Made by a program: the position numbers and the translations under genes. Below, piece after piece: positions 35,382 through 46,761 of a stretch of DNA of 64,000 nucleotides. This DNA is from Umbilicaria muhlenbergii (lineage: Eukaryota > Ascomycota > Lecanoromycetes > Umbilicariales > Umbilicariaceae). The notes below the pieces were generated by a model. The model was not told where the DNA came from, made no database searches, and saw only the letters and a list, made by a program, of their open reading frames with translations. Where the stretch lies: positions 868,001 to 932,000 of the forward strand of contig KK106987.1 in assembly GCA_000611775.1 (NCBI GenBank), read 5' to 3'. The stretch's first letter is position 1, and each line of letters begins with the position of its first letter.

Positions 35382-35931
35382 GACAGGGACAAGAGCAAAG
35401 CCTTGAGGAGATTTGTAGATGGAGCAAGAAATTCATGACATTCGTAAGCTTGTAGCACCAATAGGCGGAAGGATCGTGGCCAAACCGCTGTTTGAGAAAC
35501 AGGTGCAGCGTAACTACAGCGCAACTACAGCGTCAAGAGTAAGGGATGAGGGTTCCTTACGCTGTTACGGTATGCGACGGCATAGTTTACGAGTTACAGG
35601 GATTACCGAAGTTAAAAGTCGGATGGAATAACGGCACGGTAAAGTTGGTAAAGGTGGTAAAGTTTGTCCGCAAGGCTGGAGGCAGCCACACCGGCCAATT
35701 AATGCCTCGAAGGACGGGACACCTCCGTCTTGGCTGTTGACAATTGACAGCGCCATGGAGCGCCGGCGTGAAGTCTCGCACCCATGTTAGTGTTATTCAT
35801 CTAAGCATCCTCAGACCTCTATTCGTCGGTCTCTCATGAATGCTGATGTGCTATTGTCTGTACCGCAATGTCTCTCTGTTTGGCCCTTCGGTTATCCTCC
35901 GTTTACATGCTCTCCTGCGCAAAACCCCGCC
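35382..35931. promoter_or_regulatory. divergent promoter region
   Basis: Gap between the divergent mannosyltransferase and the orphan gene. It has a direct repeat AACTACAGCG (about 35512-35531). An in-frame ATG at 35836 could extend the downstream protein by 32 residues, but that segment (hydrophobic, Cys/Pro-rich) looks like leader, not protein. Confidence 0.45.
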
Positions 35932-38900
35932 ATGCCTGAGAATAGCTCGGCGGTGGAGCAGTCACGCAATGACCGCAAAGCTCTCGGAAGATACAACTGG
36001 CGGGCCAAGCTATTCGCAAGTGATAGGACCAAAGGAGAAGACAAGCAAACGGAGGTGGGTCTGGCTACAGACGTGGTAGATTTTCTCAATGGTGCCAGTA
36101 GCAATACATCTGCAAATATCCGAATAGGCCCTTCAACACCCGTGTTTGATGCCGCTATCGCACAAGATTGGCCACCAGCCGCAGGAGTCTCTCGCTCAGG
36201 CACAGAAGCTGCAGGGCACACTGAAGGACCGTTCCAACAGTCCACCCGAACTAAATATGTCAGTCTTCCAAAGCGGGGAAAAACCAAGGGACTTCGTGTG
36301 AGATTCACAGATTTGCCTCCCCTGATTATTGGCTGGGGAGGAGATGAGGCAGACTTGCCACCAAAGGACATATTGAGGGCACGGGAGGGGCTTGAGCAGG
36401 GACACGGCGAACACCAATCTGATGCAGAAAACAGTAAAGTCAAGGCTGAAAACTGTCCGTACGGACAGCCACCGAGACAGTTTAGTCATGTCGCTCTGAA
36501 TATCTTCGAGGATAGTCACCCAGTTTCTCGGCAGAAAATATCGACTACGATTGTCACGTCCGAGAAACGCCAGGAAACTAAGCTCCCCCAGGAGGAGACT
36601 GGCTCTACACCTCCTGAAGGAGATTATTCCCCCGTGGCCTCGAACGAAGATCACCAAGACGCTAGAGTATTGCCACCGGATGCTCCTACCCCAAAAGCGG
36701 TTGCCAGTGAAATCAAATCCAGAATAAGGCTTGCAAAAGGACAAGAAGTCGACCTGGACGTACAGGTGTCATCACCTTCTTTGGATGAAATAGCTATTAA
36801 GCATACTAAGGACTACCCCACATCCAAACCTCCGCTAGCAGCGCGGGCCTACACTCTGTCCGATATCGACTCCATAGCAAACTATTCTTCATGCACTACT
36901 CCCTCGCTACTGCCTCCATCGCAAACACAAGCCGATTCATTTCACAGTCATGTTCCTGCTTCCCTTGCACCTCGTAAGTCCTCCCAGCCGACTGGTAGTT
37001 TGGCAACGTTTCAGGATTCTCTGCAGCACCGTGACCCTCCTGTCGAAGGGGCGCCAAAGGCTACACCCATTGCATTACGGGCTGTTGCGCACGCAGTCGG
37101 AAACGATGCTCTGGACGACTTTGCGCGCCGTGTACAGCACTACGATAGCTTCTTTCATAGCTCTGCGGCAGCTGATCGACCTGACATAGACATTGCGTTC
37201 GTCGAGTGGATTCGCGCAGCTATGTGGTGGTTCTTGAAGGGCAGAGGTGAACTTGAAAGCGCCATTCGCAGCAGGCCTCGAAGCGCAGATAGCAACAAGG
37301 ACGACCGAAACTCATCTTCCCTCCCAGATATCTCTCAAGCTTATGTTGATCTGGCTAAAGCATGGTGGATTCTGAGAGAAGTTACACCTGAGCACCCCAA
37401 GCTAAAACCTTATGGCAATGCCGGCATGGAATCCTTGGCCGCGACCATCAGGAGCTTCAAGGAGGAAAAGCTGGCACAAGCGGTAGAGACGCATATAGGG
37501 CTCGAAGCAAGCATGCGGGTTTTGACTATGTCGATGAAGAGGAATAATCTCTTGCCCCCTGATCCTAGAATTGACTATCAACCAACGGGTCTCGATATGC
37601 GGATATGGATCGCATCCCCATCGCTACCATCCTACCTGCTATCTCTACTTTCGAATCGTCCCACGCAAGCTCCTATTCGCAACGGAACTCCACACGATAC
37701 TGACTACTCATCTCATGTACCCATAGGCGACACAACTGATCTTTTCTGTTACGGCAGCATGTTTGTGGATGTAACCGTTACTGTACAAAGTAACAGCGGA
37801 GGAGGAATAAGGCTTCCTTGCGTACTTTCAATTGTCCGTGAACCTACTCACTGGCAGATGGACGCCATCCTAGCTAGCCAAGATGAGCATTTCTGTCTTG
37901 TCATTCAATCAGATAGGAGTGTAGGACCATCCTGGTGGGATGTGGAGTGGAAGGCCCACAAGCGACAGCTCCGAATCAGGTTGACTGAGCGCATCGAAGT
38001 GCAAGTGCAATTCAAGGAGCACGATTACAACCTCTTGTCCAGGTTACATGCGCATAATCAGAAAGTCATGCGCAGCTTGGAGCCTGGGTCCGAAGAGGCC
38101 CTGCTGTTCGAGACGAGGCTGAGGAACTTTACCTGCCTTGATCGGAGACGTTCCAAAAAATTACCCAGTGACGCAACCAAAGGTTGTCGAGTACGGTTGT
38201 TTGAGAGAAACGTCATCCACGTCGAAGGCACTGGACCACGTAAGGTACATCAAGGCTACCGACTGACAGTCATTACTCCGCCAAAAATAAAGGCTTTGAA
38301 TAGCGTCGAGTCTTATGTGTGCTGCAAGAAGCCGGTACTCTCCAGCTATCTACGTGGAGAAGAAGGCGCACCCGCTCTGCTCTTGAACCTGAACGATGAG
38401 GCCGAGTACTCGGCGGATACTTCTTTCAGCGTGATCATGACCTTTGACGATGCGGCCCAACGCGAAGAGATGCATTCATTACTCAGCGGTACTGCTGCAA
38501 GGGATTCGGAACGCATTATAGCCAGTCTAGTATTGAGTAGCCTTAGTATCAGAAGAAGGCCCCCAACTGATCACACCACGGGTGACTCCGAAATACTTCC
38601 GACAGGCCTCCAGTGGGAGAAACTACGAATCATCAATGACAGCTCAGGGCACACTCTACAGGCTCACCACAGAACGGTGCGTTCGGAAAGCCTGCGGTTG
38701 TGCCTGACTTCGCCCATGGGAACCATGACAGATCGTATCAACTTGAGTTAGTATACCATAAGACTTCCAGATGTATGTTGCTCACATTGAACAGGCTATG
38801 GAAAGGTACAGCTGCATCTTAGCGTCACGGATCTCAATGACGTTACGCTCCTACGAATCCCACAGGAGGACTTGACCTTATCGATAGCAGAAAATCTTGC

Positions 38901-39636
38901 TTCAACGGATATACACTCGGCGCTTCGGGAATTCCTCAATCTTATTGCTTCCGAGGATACAATTCGGACTTGGCGTTTCAAGTCTCAGTTAGGTAGAATG
39001 ACCTCTGGTATCAAGACTGTAGTTACTGGGCCTTGACTGATGATTTTGCAGACGCAAACTGTTTTCAAGCCGCAGTCACAGGGTTCACCGTGATGTTTGA
39101 TGGGTTAGTCCGACGATCTGAACGGAAACGTATCCTGCTGACCTAAAGATGCAGCCTCGCGAGCAGCTTCGCCATATCGCGCCGCCGAACGGTTGTAAAC
39201 CACAAGCGGTGGGAAGCCAGTTTTACACGAGTTCAGGTCATTGAACGAGATAAGACCGTCCAGCTTGTGGTCTTCTTCGAGGACTTTAGCAACGGGACCT
39301 GCATGAATTTCTTTCTGAAGAGTACTGATGTATTCGAGTCCTTCAGCCGATCTGGCAAAAATTACATTAGGATTGTGGATGCCAAGTTTGCGTTGCCAAA
39401 GGGCGATGAAGACCAAACCAGAGATTTTTCATATCTCGACATGCCTGAGTACCCGGGGCAACATGATGATATTGCTATCTGCTTTGATACGGAAGATGGT
39501 ATGTTATTCCAGGGTGGGCAGCGATCTGGCTAAGGCGGGTCAAGTAAACTGACGGTACGCAGAGCGGAACAGATTTGGAGATGCATTGCCAGCTACTGTG
39601 ATCAAGGCGTCGAAGATAGCATCTTTACGGAGATAA
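35932..39636 (+). CDS. large fungal protein of unknown function
   Basis: Orphan of 1162 residues; I recognise no domain. Exons: 35932-38746, 38795-38992, 39052-39103, 39149-39498, 39563-39636. The first about 430 residues are charged and Ser/Pro/Glu-rich (likely disordered). A helical segment around 415-510 (DDFARRVQHYDSFFHS, IAFVEWIRAAMWWFLKGR) and then a beta-rich region of about 550 residues follow, containing several similar stretches such as CVLSIVREPTHWQ, VRLFERNVIHVEGTGPRKVHQGYRL, GYGKVQLHLSVTDLND and RWEASFTRVQVIERDKTVQLVVFFED. The last part suggests a PH-like or repeated beta domain, but this is only inference. Start 35932 is preferred over 35836. Frame continuity across four introns makes the gene real. 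Confidence 0.78.
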
Positions 39637-40074
39637 ATTTATCAGTTTTTGAGGAGCCCCTACGGGAATCAACGGCGAACTTGGGGGACACAGCGATGTT
39701 GCGTTTGGACCTGGTGGCATTTTCATTCTCAAGCAACTGCAAAGCGTGCGCATGATATCATACCCTCTGCTGCGTCGGAAGGAGGTTTGGACGGCGTCAA
39801 CAGGAGTTCTGGGAGGCTCTACAAGAAGTATCCATAAAGTCATGGGCGATGGGCCAGAGTCTTCCTGGCATTCAGTGTTTCCTAGCAATGTTAGGGTTTG
39901 ATGTTCGGGGTTTAATCGCCCGAGACTAGTCCTCCTTATCTTAGCTTGCTCGGCTTCTTAAAAGTTATCATTTTGTGGGGCTTGATTTATGCATAGAGTA
40001 CATCAAGGAAACTGCCCTCAAGCCATTGCCAGATCCCATCAGGAAGTGCAGTTTTGCATCTATAGAAAGCAACC
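39637..40074. other. short intergenic region
   Basis: Holds the 3' region of the orphan gene and the promoter of the PLP-enzyme gene. Nothing else recognised. Confidence 0.5.
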
Positions 40075-41440
40075 ATGACGCTCCCCCTCGCGAATGGCGA
40101 CGACGTCGCTGTAAATCCATCCATCCGCACCTTTTCCCCAGCAACGCAAGCAATCCACGCCGACGACCATTTAAACCGCGGTCCAGACGTCGCACCAGCC
40201 CTTCATGTCTCAACGACCTTCCGCTACACATCAAACCCCGACGACCTAGTCCCAGCCAAAGATCTAAAAGTAGGCATTTCCCCCCCGCCCTCCCCCCCCC
40301 AAAATCCCCCAATCCATCGCCCACCCCTTGTCCAACCCAAAGCCCATCCACCCATCCATCACACACCCCTCCCCAACCCTCGCACCCTATCCGCTAACGC
40401 CCATCCAGCAACCCCCCCCCTCCTCCGACACCCACATCTACTCCCGCGAAACCGCCCCCAACACCACCCGCCTCGAAACGCTCCTAACCCCCCTCCTGCA
40501 CGCCCCCTGCCTAACCTACTCCTCCGGCCTCGCCGCCCTCCACGCCGCCTACGTATTCCTCCGCCCGCGCCACGTCTCCATCGGCGGCGGCTACCACGGC
40601 AGCCACTCGGTCCTCAGCCTGCACGCCAAACTGACCGGCCTGCGGACCCTGCCGCTCGACTGCGCGGCCGAGGCCTTGATGCCGGGGGACGTGGTGCATC
40701 TGGAGACGCCGGTGAACCCGACGGGCGAGGCGTTGGAGATCCGGACGTTTGCGGAAAAGGCGCACGCCCGGGGGGCCTGGTTGTTGGTCGATGCGACGTT
40801 TGGGCCGCCGGGGCTGCAGGAGCCGTTTCGGTGGGGGGCGGATGTGGTGATGCATAGTGGGACGAAGTATTTGGGGGGGCATAGCGATATGCTGTGTGGA
40901 GTGCTGGCGACGAGGCGGGAGGAGTGGATAAGGGGCTTGGCGGAGGAGAGGACGAGTTTGGGGAGTGTGATGGGCAGTTTTGAGGGGTGGTTGGGGGTGA
41001 GGAGTTTGAGGACTTTGGAGTTGAGGGTGCGGAGGCAGAGCGAGAATGCGGAGAGGTTGGTGGAGTGGTTGGAAGAGGCGAGGGAAGAGGAGGGAGGGGC
41101 GGTGGGGAAGGTGGTGGAAGGGGTGAGGCATGCGAGTTTGCAGAGGGAGGATATGGGATGGTTGAGGAGGCAGATGCCGAATGGGTTTGGGCCGGTATTT
41201 GCGATTTGGATGAGGGATGAGGGGTTGGCTAGAAGGTTGCCGAGTAAATTGGCGCTGTTTCATCATGCTACGAGTTTGGGTGGGGTGGAGAGTTTGATTG
41301 AGTGGAGGACTATGAGCGATACGACGATTGATACGAGGTTGTTGAGGGTTAGTGTTGGGGTGGAGAGGTGGGAAGACCTTCGGGATGATCTGCTCAATGG
41401 ATTTCGGGAATTGTGTTCTGAGCAGGTCTCCAAGCAATAA
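40075..41440 (+). CDS. Cys/Met-metabolism PLP-dependent enzyme (cystathionine lyase type)
   Basis: Trans-sulphuration-type enzyme, most likely cleaving or forming cystathionine-like thioethers in the cytosol; 408 residues, usual length. Exons: 40075-40269 and 40409-41440; the intron has a CTAAC branch-like site. Landmarks: TRAIH-like N-terminus (FSPATQAIHADD), APALHVSTTFRY, YSRETAPNTTRLE, substrate/PLP loop YSSGLAALHAA, LETPVNPTGE, LVDATFGPPGLQEP and the Schiff-base Lys in MHSGTKYLGGHSDMLCG. C-terminal VESLIEWR and RVSVGVERWEDL are the usual family end. Beta-lyase versus gamma-lyase or synthase cannot be decided. The coding strand is nearly all C (or A) at wobble up to about 40650 and then nearly all G or T, an abrupt switch inside one exon. 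Confidence 0.94.
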
Positions 41441-41568
41441 TGGAGCGTACCCATGAGGTTTTGGAACAATGCCCAAATCAGCTGAACTTCTGAGTAAATT
41501 TCTACACTTGCCGTACACAGACAACCTTCTCAGTGCCTGTCCACACTTCCTCTCTTTTCCTCTCCTCT

Positions 41569-42055
41569 TCACTGTTTAGTCCCTTCTTCGGCTGCATCCT
41601 TCGCGGATTCATTGCCAAAGCTAACATCGTCGAGTCCCTCTTGTACTTCGTTATCACTCCACGCACCCTCCTCGTCAGCCTATGGTCGAGTTAGAAACTT
41701 TCCATTGCAATCACTAGCGCTGCTTATAACACACCTTCATCCTTTCTTCCAACAGCTCCTGCAAAACCCTATTCTGTCTGTTCCTCTCCTGCAGTCTCCC
41801 CTCCAACTCCTCCAGTCTTCCCTGCATCTCCTCGTTGTTGTCATTTAGCCAGCCGTTTTCCACTCGCAATCGGACGTTGGCTGCCTCGAGCTCTTGGATG
41901 TAGGCCAAAGCGGCACGCGCTGCCTTGGTGTTTCTGAGACCTTTATTCCTGGCGAAGTGTGCGTTGATGATATGGCGGGGAAGATTTGCCACGAGGGTCT
42001 CCCGAGCAAATTTCTCCTCATTGCGTGATCTAATGGTGCATTTATCGGTAGGCAT
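41569..42055 (-). CDS. small coiled-coil protein
   Basis: Two exons, 42055-41735 and 41679-41569, give 143 residues; the second exon (ADEEGAWSDNEVQEGLDDVSF...) joins through a GTGTGT donor and CATAG acceptor. A long helix at about 45-107 has leucine-rich heptads (IQELEAANVRLRVENGWLND, EEMQGRLEELEGRLQERNRQ, VLQELLEER), so a parallel coiled coil is likely. The N-terminus is basic and the tail acidic. No homologue recognised. It converges on the PLP-enzyme gene, with only 128 bases between stop codons. The lengthy coiled coil and spliced acidic tail support reality, but the start codon is less sure. Confidence 0.65.
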
Positions 42056-42845
42056 GATCTGGGGTAGGGTGACATTAGCGTATTTATATGCGTCATGATG
42101 TGGATTATGATAAGATCACAACCTGGCGTATTGATTTGCGGATAGGTGAGATACTCATGATGTTTTCAAACAAGCTGACGTTTGAGGATATACGCTGACA
42201 GTGAACTCCTCTATTGATACATCTATACCAATCTCGAGTTCCGCGAAAGATTTGAGATATCTGCTGGAATACAACAAGGAGCCCTTCGTAACAAGGATGT
42301 CTTAACCAGAGGATGCTTCGTTAAAAACGCGCAAGAAAAACGCGCAAGAAAGGCCTGCAGTTTGTAGAATGTCTTTTTGAGCGTGAGTGACTATGAATTG
42401 GTTGAAGCAGGAGGAGTTCAGTGTTGGAGTTTGAAAGGATTGCTCGCACTTGCATGCATACAATTTGAGAGCTCAACCAAATGCTGTAACTTACTTGTCT
42501 GAGCTCTTCTACCTATGTATGGCTGCGCGCGGTTCCCTTAAACAGATGAAAGCTGCTTTGAGTCGGGCCGGGATTGTGAATGAGAAGATGTGGTTGACCT
42601 CATACTGAGAGGCTGGGAACGATCTCCAGCGCCTGTTCACGCAATGGTTCATTCACTGCTTTGAAGAAGCTTTCCGTCCCAACAACTCCATTCTCACCTT
42701 ACCAGCTCCATCAAACGCGACTTCTGGGATCGCAAGACAAACCTCAATTCCTCTACCTTGCCATCGACGGCGCCGTTTTGAAGTCGTCGCGGCATCTCAC
42801 ATCGCGTCAAAGGCTCGACCGGACTCAACTCGCGCTCAACACAGC
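42056..42845. promoter_or_regulatory. divergent intergenic region
   Basis: Promoter space between the coiled-coil gene (-) and the DUF4185 gene (+). A direct repeat ACGCGCAAGAAA lies at about 42328-42354. No gene recognised. Confidence 0.45.
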
Positions 42846-44594
42846 ATGGAACCCCCCACGACCGATTACCCTACCGAGGGTGTTGTCAAAGCACCCGCGA
42901 TATGGCCTCCTGTTGTCGAGGTCATCGAGATCCTTGGCTACGTCACAGATCGCAATGGTATCGGCTACTCGCGGGACATCGGACGATCCTCAACTTTCGC
43001 TGGCCGCTGCTACTATGTCTTCGGCGACACCTTTTGCAAAGATGAGGATGGTGCATTCGTCGGCATGCAAAGCAACACCGCCGCCATCGTGAAGAGCCCG
43101 GCGGAACCTCTGAACTCAGAGTACCTGAGCATACAGAAGAATGGCATGGTAGATTCATTGGTTCCGCTCAGTGGTGATGAGCATCGCCTTCGAAAAGACG
43201 GAGAGGTGAGGGTGACGTTGTGGCCGTTCGGAGGAATCGTGGAAGTATCGCCCGGGCTTGGCTGGATCTGGTTTGAGAAAGGCAAAGAGCACGCTGACAA
43301 AGGTAACGAGCCGTGCGGTGTTGGAGTTGGAAAAGTCGGTATCGACCTAGTGTCCGGCAAGTTGCACACTCTGCGAACCGAGACGATGATGTTCAACGTA
43401 GATGAACCCCGGGTCGGAGGCTTCTCTTCCATCGTTCACGGGGACCATATCTACCTCTGGGGCCATCATGGTAAAGACGTCGTTTTAGCACGCGTGCCGA
43501 AGGACAGCCCCTGGCAGCGTGACACGTACACTTTCTGGGACGGGGAGGGCTATGTGCCATGGTGGCAGGCCGCCGTGCCGGTGCTGAAAGATGTTCAACA
43601 CGGTGCGATTATCAAGTCGTCTCTCTTCGGCAAGGATCAGCCATGGGTGTTTATCGGTTGCTCCCGGTGGCTCGACAGTAAGGTCATGATTGGCGCTTCC
43701 GCATGCTTGGAAGGTCCGTGGGAGCCGATTCCTCTTTTTCAAGCAACTGGAATTGACTATCCCCACACTATCATGTACTGCATGTACCCGCATCAGTGGG
43801 CATTCGCAGAGGAGGATGGAGAGCTCATGGTCACCTGGAGCGAACAATGGCCCGGGGGCGTAGTGGCGGCGAAGCTGAAGTTCCGGCAGGGTGCGTATGC
43901 GGCGACGTGAGTGTTCAAAGGAGCTGAGTCTGAACATGTATCAGAGAGCAACCCCACTTACTGGAAGAGGGTGTCCATCAATGAAGCCCCTCGTAAGTCG
44001 AATCACTGGCCCGTGAAGCCGACATGGCGACATGGCGACATGCCGATCTGACTGTGAAGTAGACAAAACCCGCTGTGAAATGATGAAGACTCACGCGGCC
44101 GCCATTGCCGCCTATTCGGGCGTGACCATCAGCCCCGAGGGCCGGTGGACAGCACCCGGATTTGCCACGCCGAAAGGCGTCATGCCCCTCCACCTTCGGA
44201 TCGAGGTATGCTTCACTCCCCATCCCGTGTGCAGCCTGATGACCAATCTAAACACGAAATCCCTGACCACAACAGGGGTCGGACATGGAGAGCGTCATTG
44301 AAGGAGAAACGCTGGTGAAGGCACAAATGCAACGCGACCTGCGAATTACAATCCCGTCCCTGCGTAAGTTGTCATAGCGCCGATGTGAGTATTGTAGACT
44401 GACGCATCCAAGTGGGAGGCATGACTCCGCCGATTTCTCCAACAACTTCGTCGCCAGGGGGTAGATCACATCGTACTAGCAGCTTCGAACGCGCTTTCAA
44501 GCGGATTTTCCGTCGTGGCAGCGGCAGTAGCAACAGCCAGCCGTCACCGATTTTGTCTTCGCCTATTTCTCCTTCACCTGGCCAGGAGATCTAG
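42846..44594 (+). CDS. DUF4185-like beta-propeller protein with basic Ser-rich tail
   Basis: Predicted 505 residues. Exons: 42846-43906, 43949-43992, 44063-44205, 44276-44363, 44413-44594. Without splicing the frame would stop at 43910; the short intron (42 nt, GTGAGT...GAGAG) and the following exons extend it as NPTYWKRVSINEAP...KTRCEMMKTHAAAIAAYSG. The first 350 residues carry GYSRDIGRSSTFAGRCYYVFGDTF, a start typical of DUF4185/GH43-like five-bladed propellers, with later Trp-rich blades (VTLWPFGGIVEVSPGLGWIWF, LFGKDQPWVFIGCSRW, CMYPHQWAFAEEDGELMVTWSEQW). The tail is basic and Ser/Pro-rich (SSFERAFKRIFRRGSGSS). No signal peptide is seen, so it is probably intracellular. Enzyme activity is not established for the family; the family call is moderate. 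Confidence 0.8.
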
Positions 44595-45215
44595 AGTTCA
44601 ACGACGACCCTGATGTACCCTTCCATACCAACTCAAAGACCTAAGTACAATATGTGTTGTCATTGGATAGGATTTCGAAAACGTGAGCAAAAAGACATGT
44701 ACGCTAATTTGTTCAGGGACCTAGATGGGTAGTATGGACACAGGATGTTTGATTTGATGAGGACAGTATGGAGGATTTATCGCAGATCCATGTTTTCCGC
44801 ATCTAAAGCTGCAGACGTGGGCATCCTTTGATTGAAGACGTCACTCAAATGAGTTCAGGAGTGTGCTGGGCTGGTACGAAAGAGTGTCAAATTGAAGCAA
44901 GCACCGTAACAGTCGATAAGTATGCAATCAGTAACAACTTTGAAGCCCCTTCAAACAATTATCGTCATTCAATATTTCACTCTCTCGTGAATGCTTCGTG
45001 ACATACGGGTACCGGCTCGGTAGGGATGTCGTCTGTTTCTTGGAACCTGCCAAGACCCTTAGCGCGATATCATGTTTGATTTGTCAGCCAGAGCCGCAAC
45101 TCTTTGTTTCGCGCATTGCTAGGCTCTACAAAACTACACGAACAGCAGCGCAGCTTGCCGCCCACTACCCTTATCTGTGCTCAACCCTTGATTTTGCGCA
45201 ATCCGAATCGCACAG
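44595..45215. other. intergenic region
   Basis: 3' region of the DUF4185 gene and promoter of the U2AF small-subunit gene. Nothing else recognised. Confidence 0.5.
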
Positions 45216-45961
45216 ATGGCGCAGTATCTTGCCAGTATATTCGGGACAGAACAAGATAAGGTGTGTAACGAGTCCACGGCATCTGGGATTCGAAACTAAC
45301 ACATAAACCCTAGGTCAACTGCTCCTTCTACTACAAAATCGGCGCCTGCAGACACGGCGACCGCTGTTCAAGGAAACATGTCAAGCCCTCATACTCGCAA
45401 ACCATCCTACTCCCCAACCTCTATCAGAACCCCGCCTACGACCCCAAGACCAAGATGAACGCCAGTCAGCTCCAGAACCACTTCGACGCCTTCTATGAGG
45501 ACTTCTGGTGCGAGATGTGCAAATACGGTGAGATAGAGGAAGTCGTAGTCTGTGACAACAACAACGACCGTAAGTTCCGTCCTCCAGGCTCCACTCTCCT
45601 ATCGATCCTCACTAACACCCCGTCCAACTCAGATCTAATCGGCAACGTCTACGCGCGCTTCAAATACGAAGACTCGGCGCAAACCGCCTGCGACGCGCTC
45701 AACAGCCGCTGGTACGCTGCCCGTCCCATCTACTGCGAACTCTCCCCGGTGACCGATTTCCGAGAAGCCTGCTGTAGGCTCAACAGTGGAGAAGGGTGTG
45801 TGCGGGGCGGCTTCTGCAATTTCATACATCGCAAGGAACCGAGTCCGGAGTTGGAGAGGGAGTTGGAGTTGGGGACGAAGAAGTGGTTGCGAGCGAGGGG
45901 ACATGATGAAAAGAGTATGAGTCGGAGTCCCAGTCCGGAGCCGACGAGGAAGAGATACTGA
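45216..45961 (+). CDS. U2AF1: splicing factor U2AF small subunit (U2AF35/U2AF23)
   Basis: Nuclear subunit that recognises the 3' splice-site AG with the large U2AF subunit; 209 residues, like S. pombe U2AF23. Exons: 45216-45260, 45314-45569, 45633-45961. Starts MAQYLASIFGTEQDKVNCSFY, the conserved family N-terminus. First CCCH finger: C18-x8-C27-x5-C33-x3-H37. The central UHM/RRM contains FYEDFWCEMCKYGEIEEVVVCDNNNDH and GNVYARFKYEDSAQTACDAL. Second CCCH finger: ACCRLNSGEGCVRGGFCNFIH, normally ATCRQ..GxCxRGGFCNFMH, so one Thr-to-Cys change adds an extra Cys. A short RS-like tail (SMSRSPSPEPTRKRY) closes the protein. Very secure. Confidence 0.97.
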
Positions 45962-46399
45962 GGAGTTAATGGCCATGAAAAACTTCTGTCTTGGGCGCTT
46001 GTGTGTCGAGCAGCCTTGGGATACTCCGACCCGCATTGGTGACGAGATATCATGAGTAGGGCACGTTTTCAGACCCTGAGACACAAGGCTCAATCGGCGC
46101 AGGTCGGGCTTTCGATTTGCTGCGGGAAAAGTACGGCGTTGGAGCGTATGGGATACCAAATGAGACCTGACATGAAGTATCGCAACTGCAACACCAACGA
46201 CGTAGCGCATACCGCTCTGTAGATAGAGATTCAATATACATTATGTCATTATGTGCCTTGTATGTATAGCGAGTCCGCGCCAGCCATATGGGTATCTAGC
46301 GCGCTCCAGCATCGCCGGTGCTTTCCGATCAACAACCAGTCGAGTGACTTTCCTAGCCTCGCTGTCTATGTACCCATGATCATCTATTACCATTATCCG
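45962..46399. other. convergent intergenic region
   Basis: Shared 3' region of U2AF1 (+) and the small membrane protein (-). No gene recognised. Confidence 0.5.
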
Positions 46400-46761
46400 T
46401 CAATCTCCCTTTCGAAACGCTTTCGCCCATCCGTGCTGTGCCAGATACACCAAGACCACTATCAATACCGCTATCACCGCGATAAAGAGGAGCGAATAGA
46501 GCGTCATTAGCCAGTAACTCCGCCGCCGCTTCTTGTGTTCTCGGGCGAGCCATGACTCTCTACGGACGATCAGTCAGCATGGTTCCCAAATATCGGGAGA
46601 GTAAGTGCAGTGGAAGAAAGCTAGACTGAAACGTACGTGTGTTTGAGCTCGGGGCGTGAAGATGATGGGGAAGACACTGTTGACTGGACGGCGGCCTCTT
46701 CGTCCTGGTGGACGGCGATGGAGAAACGCTTCCAGAAGGCGGGGTCGCGGACCACAGACAT
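46400..46761 (-). CDS. small single-pass membrane protein
   Basis: 94 residues from two exons, 46761-46637 and 46559-46400. Starts MSVVRDPAFWKRFSIAVHQDEE, then a Ser/Pro linker, ESWLAREHKKRRRSYW, one strong transmembrane helix near the C-terminus (about 62-83: LMTLYSLLFIAVIAVLIVVLVYL) and a short basic tail. I recall similar short Pezizomycotina proteins with this N-terminal RDPAFWxRFSxAVHxDEE and C-terminal anchor, all uncharacterised. The second exon was found by reading the minus strand past the GTACGT donor; the CGTAG acceptor restores frame exactly. Role unknown. Confidence 0.82.

Noticed and set aside
35836-35931. In-frame 32-residue N-terminal extension of the orphan protein
   Set aside because: Hydrophobic, Cys/Pro-rich leader unlike the following charged disordered region; the ATG at 35932 is preferred, though not excluded.
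40075-40857. 260-residue read-through frame continuing past the first exon of the PLP-enzyme gene
   Set aside because: After 40269 it becomes Pro/His/Arg low complexity; splicing 40270-40408 gives the conserved enzyme.
40511-41572. 353-residue open frame on the minus strand opposite the PLP-enzyme gene
   Set aside because: Its Pro/His/Arg-rich translation is the antisense shadow of a G/T-wobble coding strand, which removes stops from the opposite frame; the + strand carries the full enzyme signature.
45635-46234. 199-residue minus-strand frame overlapping the U2AF1 3' end
   Set aside because: U2AF1 on the + strand is certain; the antisense frame has no signature.
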